A stretch of 6,108 bases of DNA, taken from positions 1-6,108 of the forward strand of contig JAPLCY010000088.1 in NCBI GenBank assembly GCA_026391995.1, in the 5' to 3' direction. A program made the translations under genes and the position numbers. The DNA is from Candidatus Auribacterota bacterium (GTDB lineage: Bacteria; Auribacterota; Tritonobacteria; UBA1439). Positions 1-5,291 of the stretch are shown one piece after another; within the stretch, counting starts at the first letter, position 1; every line of letters starts with the position of its first letter. The notes beneath the pieces were generated by a model. That model was given only the letters and a program-made list of their open reading frames with translations. It was not told the DNA's origin and ran no database searches.

Positions 1-1090
1 GCCCCGTGGGGGACGCATACAGGCGCCCGCCGCGCCGGGTGAGTTTCGCCCTGATCAGGTGAACGCGGTCGGCCGGCTTGACGATGCGCCGGCCGAGGAG
101 AGCGGTGAGCGAGGGGAGCGGCCCGGCGGGCATCCCCATCATTGAAAGGATCGCGGGACGCACGAACATCTCGAATGAAACGATTACCGAGACCGGGTTG
201 CCGGGGAGGCCGAAGACCGGTTTCCCGCGAATCAGGCCGAAAGCGAGCGGTTTCCCCGGTTTCATGCAGACCTGCCAGAATTTCATCTTCCCGCCGACCT
301 CGATGAGGATGCGTTTCACGAGGTCGTGCGTACCGACCGACACGCCCCCCGAGGTGATGATTATATCACAACCGGCCGCCTCACGGAGCTTCCGCCGGAG
401 GAGGGACGGGATGTCCGGCACGATGCCGAGGTCCACCGGCACGGCCCCGTATTTGCGGACGAGACCGATGAGCGAGTAGGAGTTGCAGTTCCTGATTTGC
501 CCCGGGCCCGGCGTGCGGGAGGGGTGGATGAGCTCGCTGCCCGTCGCGAGGATCGCGACGCGCGGGCGGCTGAAGACGGGCACGTGAGGAACGCCGACCG
601 CGGCGAGCATGCCGAGCTCCTGGGGGCGGAGGATGGCCCCGCGCGCGAGGGCGCGCTGTCCCTTGCGGATATCCTCGCCCGCCCGCCGCACGTTTGCGCC
701 GCGACGAACCGGCAGGCGACAGAGGACCGTGCCCCTGCGTTCTTCCGCGTATTCGACCTGAAGCACCGCGTCGGCGCCTTTGGGGAGCGGGGCGCCGGTC
801 ATGATCCTGGCCGCGTTCCCCCGCATCACGGCCCGCCTCGGGACCCTGCCCGCCGGCACGTCCTCGATAACACGCAGCGCCACCGGCGTGCGGGGGGATG
901 CGGCGCGCGTATCCGCGGCCCTCACGGCATAGCCGTCCATGGCCGAGTTGGTGAAGGGGGGTATGTCATTCGGGGCGGAGACGCTCTTCGACAGGACAAG
1001 GCCGAGGGCGTCCTCGAGAGGCACTACTGCGGAGGTCGGCGCTTTGATACTATTGAGTATGGCGCGCGTGGCGCGGGCGATCGTGATCAT
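1..1090 (-). CDS. moeA: Molybdopterin molybdenumtransferase MoeA (3'-truncated by window edge)
   Basis: MoeA catalyses the last step of molybdenum cofactor synthesis in the cytoplasm, inserting molybdate into adenylylated molybdopterin. Translating the minus strand from the ATG at 1090 gives 363 uninterrupted residues to the left edge. The family is usually about 400-410 residues, so only a short piece of C-terminal domain IV is missing. Diagnostic motifs are in order: PPFTNSAMDGYAVR (44-57), RIMTGAPLPKGADAV (95-109), ATGSEL (182-187), SGGVSVGTHD (247-256), MKPGKPLAFG (276-285) and GLPGNPVSV (294-302). The SGGVSVG loop continues THD where EYD or DYD is more usual; the final Asp is kept. The start is supported by a purine-rich GGGGGA (1100-1105) nine bases upstream and by a promoter at 1119-1146. 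The gene is divergent from apbE. Neighbouring moa or mob genes are not visible. The family assignment is very secure; the end of the gene is not in the window. Confidence 0.96.
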   Translation of the reverse strand, partial: MITIARATRAILNSIKAPTSAVVPLEDALGLVLSKSVSAPNDIPPFTNSAMDGYAVRAADTRAASPRTPVALRVIEDVPAGRVPRRAVMRGNAARIMTGAPLPKGADAVLQVEYAEERRGTVLCRLPVRRGANVRRAGEDIRKGQRALARGAILRPQELGMLAAVGVPHVPVFSRPRVAILATGSELIHPSRTPGPGQIRNCNSYSLIGLVRKYGAVPVDLGIVPDIPSLLRRKLREAAGCDIIITSGGVSVGTHDLVKRILIEVGGKMKFWQVCMKPGKPLAFGLIRGKPVFGLPGNPVSVIVSFEMFVRPAILSMMGMPAGPLPSLTALLGRRIVKPADRVHLIRAKLTRRGGRLYASPTG

Positions 1091-1093
1091 CGT

Positions 1094-1106
1094 CGGGGGT
1101 CCCCCG
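1094..1106. repeat. Perfect G/C palindrome over the moeA ribosome-binding site
   Basis: CGGGGGTCCCCCG is a perfect 13-base odd palindrome (six-base arms around a single T). It contains the purine-rich stretch that would serve as the moeA ribosome site. With a one-base centre it cannot fold as a normal hairpin without opening inner pairs, so at RNA level it would be a shortened stem. As DNA it is a symmetric site. It may be chance in a GC-rich region. Confidence 0.4.
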
Positions 1107-1118
1107 TCTGCAGGGATG

Positions 1119-1146
1119 ATTGTAGCACGCCGGGGGTGTGGGGCAA
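1119..1146 (-). promoter_or_regulatory. Probable sigma-70-type promoter of moeA
   Basis: Read on the minus strand, a -35 hexamer TTGCCC (1141-1146) is followed after 16 bases by a -10 hexamer TACAAT (1119-1124). The -10 is preceded by TGC, giving the extended form TGCTACAAT. It matches the consensus at 5 of 6 bases in the -10 and 4 of 6 in the -35. Transcription would start near 1112, leaving a leader of about 20 bases with the GGGGGA ribosome site. Inferred from sequence only. Confidence 0.6.
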
Positions 1147-1159
1147 CACACAAGTTGCC
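1142..1159. promoter_or_regulatory. Dyad symmetry in the moeA-apbE divergent region (possible operator)
   Basis: GGCAAC and GTTGCC form a perfect 6-bp inverted repeat around the 6-base centre ACACAA, 18 bases in all. The left arm overlaps the predicted moeA -35 box (1141-1146), and the element ends 28 bases before the apbE start. That position suits a regulator acting on one or both divergent genes. No known operator was recognised, and I see no convincing apbE promoter to pair with it. Confidence 0.35.
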
Positions 1160-1187
1160 ATTCTCCTGATACTGGAGTTGCAATACT

Positions 1188-2213
1188 ATGCGTGGTCCGG
1201 TTATTTTGTTTATTATAGCGGTGCTGCTCCTGATCGGTGCCGTCCTGATCTGCCGGCCATCAGAATGGAGTTATTCCATCCCCGCCATGGGGGCTACGGC
1301 GACGGTCACGGTGGTTGGCACGCCCCTTGATGCGGCCACCGGCCGGCTCAAGGGCGCGGCGGACGCGGCGTGCGCCGAGATCAGGCGGTGTGAGGAGTTG
1401 ATGAGCATTTTCCGCGGGGAGAGCGATATCGGGCGTTTGAACAGGAGCCGCCCCGGGGACGAGGTGGAGGTGGATCCGCGGACCCACGAAGTACTGGCCA
1501 TGGCGATCGAGGCGTCGCGACGCACGGGCGGCGCCTTCAATATATGCGTGCTGCCGGCGGAAGAGAGGTGGGGGTTCAAAAAGGGAGCGCGCCGCGCGCC
1601 CCCCACGCCGGGGCGTACTCATGTCCCCCCCTGCGACGGCTCGACGCTTGTCCTTGAGCGCGAGGGGCGGCGTTGTTTCGCGGGGCTGCGCCTCCACGGC
1701 GTGCGGATCGACCTCGGGGGCATCGCACCGGGGTACGCCGCCGATCGGGCGGCGGACCTCCTGCGCGAGCGCGGCGTCAAGGGTGCGCTCGTCGATGTGG
1801 GGGGGGAGTGCCGCTGCCTGGGGGGCGCGGCCGACGGAGGGCCGTGGCGCGTGGCGGTGAGGCATCCCCGCCGCGACGGCGTGCTCGCCACGCTCCAGCT
1901 TTCCGACAGGGCCGTCGCGACCTCGGGCGATTACGAGGATTATTTTATCGAGAAGGGAAGGCGCTATAGCCACATCTTCGATCCGCGTACCGGCAGCCCC
2001 GCGGAGAGCGGGGTCGCGAGCGCGACCGTCGTGGCGGATTCCTGCGCGGAGGCCGACGCGCTATCCACCGCGATGCTCGTGATGGGGGTGGACGCCGCTC
2101 TCACACTTGCCCGTGGGCTGAGTAATGTAGAGTGTCTCCTTGCGGCCGGTGAGGGCGAGCCGGCCGTGTCGAGCTCGCCGGGGATGAATAATTATATCGC
2201 GCGGGAACGGTAG
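1188..2213 (+). CDS. apbE: FAD:protein FMN transferase, membrane-anchored ApbE
   Basis: ApbE enzymes use FAD and Mg2+ to attach FMN covalently to Ser/Thr of extracytoplasmic flavoproteins such as RNF, NQR or NosR subunits. The 341-residue length fits the family. Residues 4-22 form one hydrophobic segment ending in Cys22. The preceding residue is Ile, a poor lipobox, so a signal anchor seems likelier than a lipoprotein. Catalytic-domain landmarks follow: PAMGA (32-36), MSIFRGESDIGRLN (72-85), FNICVLPAEERWGF (117-130), IDLGGIAPGYAADRAADLL (174-192), GGE (205-207), SGDYEDYF (246-253), SHIFDPRTG (261-269) and ADALSTA (289-295). D290 and T294 have the spacing of the family's metal ligands, and A180 sits at the third metal-binding position. 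The usual FD.TV motif reads FNICV, a mild variation. The start has GGAG at 1174-1177, ten bases upstream. The next gene begins 17 bases after the stop with its own strong ribosome site, suggesting an operon. The target flavoprotein is not in the window. Confidence 0.94.
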   Translation: MRGPVILFIIAVLLLIGAVLICRPSEWSYSIPAMGATATVTVVGTPLDAATGRLKGAADAACAEIRRCEELMSIFRGESDIGRLNRSRPGDEVEVDPRTHEVLAMAIEASRRTGGAFNICVLPAEERWGFKKGARRAPPTPGRTHVPPCDGSTLVLEREGRRCFAGLRLHGVRIDLGGIAPGYAADRAADLLRERGVKGALVDVGGECRCLGGAADGGPWRVAVRHPRRDGVLATLQLSDRAVATSGDYEDYFIEKGRRYSHIFDPRTGSPAESGVASATVVADSCAEADALSTAMLVMGVDAALTLARGLSNVECLLAAGEGEPAVSSSPGMNNYIARER

Positions 2214-2230
2214 TTGTTCAGGAGCATACA

Positions 2231-2674
2231 ATGCCCGATCTCATCACGCATCTCTGTTCGCTTCAGGTTGTCCGACAGTTCGTCCGTGTGAGGCATCTCT
2301 CCGTCGTCATGCTCGGCGTGATCCTCCCGGACATCATCTCCCGGCCGCTGCACATCTTCTTTCCCGCGACATACTGGTATATGGCCCCGCTTCACTCGCC
2401 GCTCGTCTGCCTGCTCTACTGTCTTCTGGTGAGTCTGCTCTGGGCCCCGGAGCTCCGGCGCGGGGTGTTTCTCGCGCTCCTCGCCGGCGTGGCCCTGCAC
2501 CTCCTCTTCGACAGCATGCAGAACCAGCTCGGGCCCGTGTATCGCGGCGACGGAGAGGGGGACGCGACAAAGCTGGCGGGCAAGGCTCTTCTGGCCGGCA
2601 CAGATGTGCTAGAATGCACCCATGAAAAAATCAACCGTCGCCATACTGCGCACCTCCCCCGCCACCGTGCTTGA
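2231..2674 (+). CDS. Small membrane protein, YdjM/DUF457-like metal-dependent hydrolase family; 3' end probably frameshifted
   Basis: A strong AGGAG (2220-2224) six bases upstream supports the ATG. The 147-residue frame starts MPDLITH. It has His/Asp residues at positions typical of YdjM-type membrane-associated hydrolases: H7, D34 within LGVILPD, H41, H55 in LHSPL, and H90/D94 in ALHLLFDSMQ. Hydrophobic stretches at about 23-38, 57-72 and 78-93 suggest three membrane segments. Substrate and activity are not established for most of this family. After about residue 104 the protein turns hydrophilic and basic, and it overlaps the DUF362 gene by 53 bases. Removing one base near the G5 run (2557-2561) instead yields WRARLFWPAQM and a TAG stop at 2610-2612, 9 bases before the next gene. 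The LFWP string recalls C-terminal ends of this family as I remember them. I therefore regard the last 40 or so residues as unreliable. The family call is moderate; the N-terminal two thirds are surely coding. Confidence 0.65.
   Translation: MPDLITHLCSLQVVRQFVRVRHLSVVMLGVILPDIISRPLHIFFPATYWYMAPLHSPLVCLLYCLLVSLLWAPELRRGVFLALLAGVALHLLFDSMQNQLGPVYRGDGEGDATKLAGKALLAGTDVLECTHEKINRRHTAHLPRHRA
2607..2615 (+). promoter_or_regulatory. Extended -10 element just before the DUF362 gene
   Basis: TGC followed by TAGAAT (2610-2615) is an extended -10 with 5 of 6 consensus bases. It ends six bases before the ATG at 2622, so transcription would begin at or next to the start codon and give a leaderless mRNA. 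No Shine-Dalgarno-like purine run occurs between 2607 and 2621, which agrees with that idea. No good -35 is visible; TTCTGG at 2589-2594 is weak. Chance occurrence remains possible. Confidence 0.4.
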
Positions 2675-3926
2675 GGATTACCACACGCTCCTCAATCTCG
2701 CCGGCTACCAGGACGTGCTCCGGAAAGATGTCGAGACCGCGCTCAAGATCAACATCAGCTGGCACTTTTTCTTCCCCGCCTCGTCGACCCCTCCCTGGCA
2801 GCTCGAGGGGGTCATCCGCGCGATGAAGCGGGACGGCTACGACCCGGCCCGCATCCACGCCTGCCACAACCGCACCGTGGTCATCGACGCGCACCTCGGC
2901 GAGCGCGAGAACAAGCAGATCAACGTGGTGCGGGCCCACGGCCTCCGCAATGTCCACCTCTACGAAAGTGAGGAATGGATCAATATCAGGGACGCGGTGG
3001 GGGATCTCACGAAGAAGTTCCTCTGCCTGAACGAGGTGTATCCCGGCGGCTTCATGATCCCCAGGTGCTTCATCGGCGAGAATATCATCCATCTCCCCAC
3101 GGTGAAGACGCATATCTTCACCACCACCACCGGTGCGATGAAGAACGCCTTCGGCGGGCTCCTCAACGAGCGGCGGCACTGGACCCACCCGGTGATTCAC
3201 GAGACGCTCGTGGACCTGCTCATGATCCAGAAGAAAATCCACCGCGGGATTTTCGCCGTCATGGACGGCACCTTTGCCGGCGACGGGCCCGGCCCGCGTT
3301 GTATGCGCCCCCACGTGAAGAACGTGATACTCGCCTCGGCGGACCAGGTGGCCATTGACGCGGTCGCGGCGAAGATCATGGGGTTTGATCCTCTCCGCGA
3401 CCTCAAATTCGTCCGCCTTGCCCACGAGCAGGGGCTGGGGTGCGGCGACCCGAGGGAGATCGAGATCGTCGGCGATCGCGCCGCCGCGGACGAGAACTGG
3501 CATTTTGTCGGACCGTTCAAGAAGATGACGTTCGCCGGCAGGATGCAGCACCGGATCTACTGGGGCAAACTCAGGAAACCGGTGGAGTGGACATTGAAGA
3601 CCGTCCTCGCCCCCTGGGCCTACATCGCGAGCGTCCTTTACCACGACTCCTTCTGGTACCCCACGCACCAACGCCTTGTCCACGAGTCGCTCCGGAGCGA
3701 GTGGGGGCGGCTCTTCAACAACTGGGATGGGCTCGCGATATCCCCGGACGATCTGAAACGCGCGGGTTGGGACGACGTGGGAGAGGCGCCGGCGAGGCTC
3801 ACGCGGGAGAGCCTGAAGCTGCTTGGAAAGTCGGTGCGGGTGCTGGGGACCTGCATCCGCGAGGCGCCGGAGTTTGCCGCCCGGAAGAGGCGGAGACGGG
3901 CCGCATGCTCCTGCAGCGAGATGTAA
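2622..3926 (+). CDS. DUF362 domain-containing protein, function unknown
   Basis: This 434-residue protein carries the DUF362 signature (PF04015). The clearest parts are HLPTVKTHIFTTTTGAMKN (157-175) with AFGGL (176-180) after it, VMDGTFAGDGPGPRCM (213-228), KNVILASADQVAIDA (233-247) and KIMGFDP (251-257). The N-terminus MKKSTVAIL matches the usual family start. Many DUF362 proteins carry a C-terminal 4Fe-4S ferredoxin module; none is visible here. Residues 290-420 instead form a Trp-, Tyr- and Arg-rich extension, and the protein ends with an Arg cluster (421-426) and a Cys-Ser-Cys tail (429-431). No signal peptide is seen, so it is probably cytoplasmic. The biochemical role of the family is not settled, and I assign none. 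The gene lacks an evident ribosome site and begins just after an extended -10. It follows apbE and the YdjM-like gene on the same strand and ends 2 bases from the converging metY stop. Coding status and family are secure. Confidence 0.9.
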   Translation: MKKSTVAILRTSPATVLEDYHTLLNLAGYQDVLRKDVETALKINISWHFFFPASSTPPWQLEGVIRAMKRDGYDPARIHACHNRTVVIDAHLGERENKQINVVRAHGLRNVHLYESEEWINIRDAVGDLTKKFLCLNEVYPGGFMIPRCFIGENIIHLPTVKTHIFTTTTGAMKNAFGGLLNERRHWTHPVIHETLVDLLMIQKKIHRGIFAVMDGTFAGDGPGPRCMRPHVKNVILASADQVAIDAVAAKIMGFDPLRDLKFVRLAHEQGLGCGDPREIEIVGDRAAADENWHFVGPFKKMTFAGRMQHRIYWGKLRKPVEWTLKTVLAPWAYIASVLYHDSFWYPTHQRLVHESLRSEWGRLFNNWDGLAISPDDLKRAGWDDVGEAPARLTRESLKLLGKSVRVLGTCIREAPEFAARKRRRRAACSCSEM

Positions 3927-3928
3927 TC

Positions 3929-5221
3929 CTAACGCGCGGCCCCCAGTGCCTGCCCTATGTCGGCGAGAATATCCTCGATATTCTCGATCCCCACGGAGAG
4001 CCGCACCAGCTCGGGCTTGAGGCCGCTCGCCCGCTGCTGTTCGTCTGAGAGCTGGGAGTGCGAGGTGCTTGCCGGGTGCAGGGCGAGGCTCTTCGCGTCC
4101 CCGACATTGGCGAGGTGCGAGAAGAGTTTCAGGCTGTCAATGAACCGCGCGCCGGCCTTGCGTCCCCCCCTGATCCCGAATACCACCATGGCGCCAAAAC
4201 CCTTCTTGAGATAACGCCGGGCGACACGGTGCGCCGGGTCATCCGGGAGCCCCGGATAGCGCACCCATTGCACCGCGGGATGCTTTTTTAAAAAGCGGGC
4301 CACGGCGAGGGCGTTTTCGCAATGACGCGCCATCCGCAACGGGAGCGTCTCGATCCCCTGCAGGAATATCCATGCGTTATCGGGCGAGATGCACGCCCCG
4401 AGGTTCCTGAGCGGCACGAGCCGCATGCGCATGATGAAGGCCAGCGGATTGAGCGGCCCGAGGTCCCGCGCGAAGCGCAGGCCGTGGTAGCTTTTGTCGG
4501 GCGTGTTGTAGAGCCTGAATTTACCGTCGGTCCAGTCGAATGCGCCGGAATCCACCACGATCCCCCCGATCGCCGTCCCGTGCCCGCCCAGCCACTTGGT
4601 GAGGGAGTGGCAGACAATGTCCGCCCCGTGCTCGAACGGCCTGAGCAGGTACGGCGTGGTGAACGTGGAATCGACGATGAGCGGAAGGCGATGCCGGTGC
4701 GCCACGCGCGCCACCGCGGCGATATCGGCGACCTCCAGCGCCGGGTTGCCGATCGTCTCGACATAGACGGCGCGGGTTTTTTCGGTGATGGCGGCCGCGA
4801 AATTGCGGGGGTCGCGGGGGTCGACGAACCGGACGGCGATGCCGAATTGGGGGAGGATGGCGTCGAACATCGTGTAGGTGCCGCCGTAGAGGTTGTTGGC
4901 CGCAACGATCTCATCTCCCGCGGCGCAGATATTGATGACGGTGTTGAATATCGCCGCCGTTCCCGAGGCGTGCGCGAGCGCCGCCGCACCCCCCTCGAGC
5001 GCCGCCACGCGTTTCTCGAGGACGTCCTGCGTCGGGTTCATGAGCCGCGTGTAGATGTTCCCCAGCTCTTTCAGGGCGAAGAGATCGGCCGCATGCTTCG
5101 AGCTCTTGAACACATACGAGCTGGTGCGGTAGACCGGCACGCCCCGTGAGAGGGTGACGGGATCGGGCGTTTGCCCCGCGTGCAGGGCGAGGGTTTCAAA
5201 ACGATACGCTTGTTTTTTCAT
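3929..5221 (-). CDS. metY: O-acetylhomoserine sulfhydrylase (aminocarboxypropyltransferase), PLP-dependent
   Basis: This cytoplasmic enzyme makes homocysteine from O-acetylhomoserine and sulfide, the direct sulfhydrylation route to methionine. The 430-residue product has the typical MetY length and start (RFETLALHAGQ, 7-17). Cys/Met-metabolism PLP-enzyme landmarks are present: YTRLMNPT (57-64), the SGT cofactor loop (86-88), NNLYGGTY (109-116), VETIGNP (154-160), VDSTFTTPYL (183-192) and HSLTKWLGGHG (205-215) with K209 as the PLP-binding lysine. The insert DGKFRLYNTPDKSYHGLRF (232-250) and GGIVVDSGAFDW (219-230) favour MetY over cystathionine gamma-synthase or methionine gamma-lyase, though close relatives using other sulfur donors are possible. 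The ATG at 5221 is chosen because AGGAG lies about ten bases upstream. A start 17 codons earlier (5272) would translate the repeat-filled gap and pass through this ribosome site. cysK lies 70 bases upstream on the same strand, probably co-transcribed. Confidence 0.93.
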   Translation of the reverse strand: MKKQAYRFETLALHAGQTPDPVTLSRGVPVYRTSSYVFKSSKHAADLFALKELGNIYTRLMNPTQDVLEKRVAALEGGAAALAHASGTAAIFNTVINICAAGDEIVAANNLYGGTYTMFDAILPQFGIAVRFVDPRDPRNFAAAITEKTRAVYVETIGNPALEVADIAAVARVAHRHRLPLIVDSTFTTPYLLRPFEHGADIVCHSLTKWLGGHGTAIGGIVVDSGAFDWTDGKFRLYNTPDKSYHGLRFARDLGPLNPLAFIMRMRLVPLRNLGACISPDNAWIFLQGIETLPLRMARHCENALAVARFLKKHPAVQWVRYPGLPDDPAHRVARRYLKKGFGAMVVFGIRGGRKAGARFIDSLKLFSHLANVGDAKSLALHPASTSHSQLSDEQQRASGLKPELVRLSVGIENIEDILADIGQALGAAR

Positions 5222-5229
5222 CGGGTAAT

Positions 5230-5236
5230 GTCTCCT
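5230..5236 (-). promoter_or_regulatory. Ribosome-binding site that fixes the metY start
   Basis: On the minus strand CAGGAGA is followed by a short spacer and the ATG at 5219-5221. The AGGAG core with ordinary spacing decides between this ATG and the one at 5272, whose extra residues would be encoded by the octamer repeats. Confidence 0.8.
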
Positions 5237-5242
5237 GTATAA

Positions 5243-5282
5243 AAGCGATCGAGCGATCAAGCTATCAGGCAATTGAGCGATC
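5243..5282. repeat. Imperfect tandem array of 8-bp units in the cysK-metY gap
   Basis: On the plus strand the gap divides cleanly into octamers: AAGCGATC (5243), GAGCGATC (5251), AAGCTATC (5259), AGGCAATT (5267) and GAGCGATC (5275). The first, second and fifth are identical apart from one base, the third differs at one or two bases and the fourth is degenerate. The following octamers GCTTGATT (5283) and GCTAATCT (5291) resemble the unit in inverted form. The array fills most of the 70-base gap, ends about 7 bases from the metY ribosome site and is unlike the GC-rich coding sequence around it. It could be a small dispersed repeat, a regulator-binding array or decayed slippage sequence. Confidence 0.6.
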
Positions 5283-5286
5283 GCTT
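5243..5286 (-). terminator. Possible weak stem-loop between cysK and metY
   Basis: On the minus strand AAGCGATCG (5278-5286) and CGATCGCTT (5243-5251) are perfect 9-base inverted repeats separated by 26 bases. The 3' arm runs directly into four Ts and then the metY ribosome site. The arrangement resembles a weak intrinsic terminator or a leader hairpin. The long loop, modest GC content and short T run make it uncertain, and it may be a by-product of the octamer array. Confidence 0.3.
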
Positions 5287-5291
5287 GATTG

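Noticed and set aside
1155..1187. Promoter for apbE using TTGCCA at 1155-1160
   Set aside because: No acceptable -10 lies 16-18 bases downstream without placing the transcription start inside the coding sequence, so I did not call it.
1237..1262. Lipobox in ApbE around Cys22
   Set aside because: The residue before the Cys is Ile rather than Gly, Ala or Ser, so lipoprotein processing is not supported; a signal anchor is preferred.
326..1330. Plus-strand open frame of 334 codons
   Set aside because: It lies opposite moeA and runs into apbE out of frame. The minus strand gives textbook MoeA motifs throughout, so this is an open shadow frame in GC-rich DNA.
3114..3146. TTTTGAMKN in the DUF362 protein as a possible ApbE flavinylation site
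   Set aside because: It resembles the Thr-containing FMN attachment motif only loosely. It belongs to the conserved DUF362 core found in proteins with no ApbE link, and the protein has no export signal.
2631..3683. Minus-strand open frame of 350 codons opposite the DUF362 gene
   Set aside because: The product is a low-complexity mix of His, Val, Glu and Asp with no recognisable motif. The plus strand encodes conserved DUF362 sequence over the same bases.
4322..5149. Plus-strand open frame of 275 codons opposite metY
   Set aside because: It is antisense to strongly conserved MetY sequence, rich in Arg, Glu and Val, and shows no family features or ribosome site.
5222..5272. N-terminal extension of MetY from an ATG at 5272
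   Set aside because: The 17 extra residues would be encoded by the octamer repeats and the ribosome site. The ATG at 5221 has a good AGGAG and matches the usual family start.
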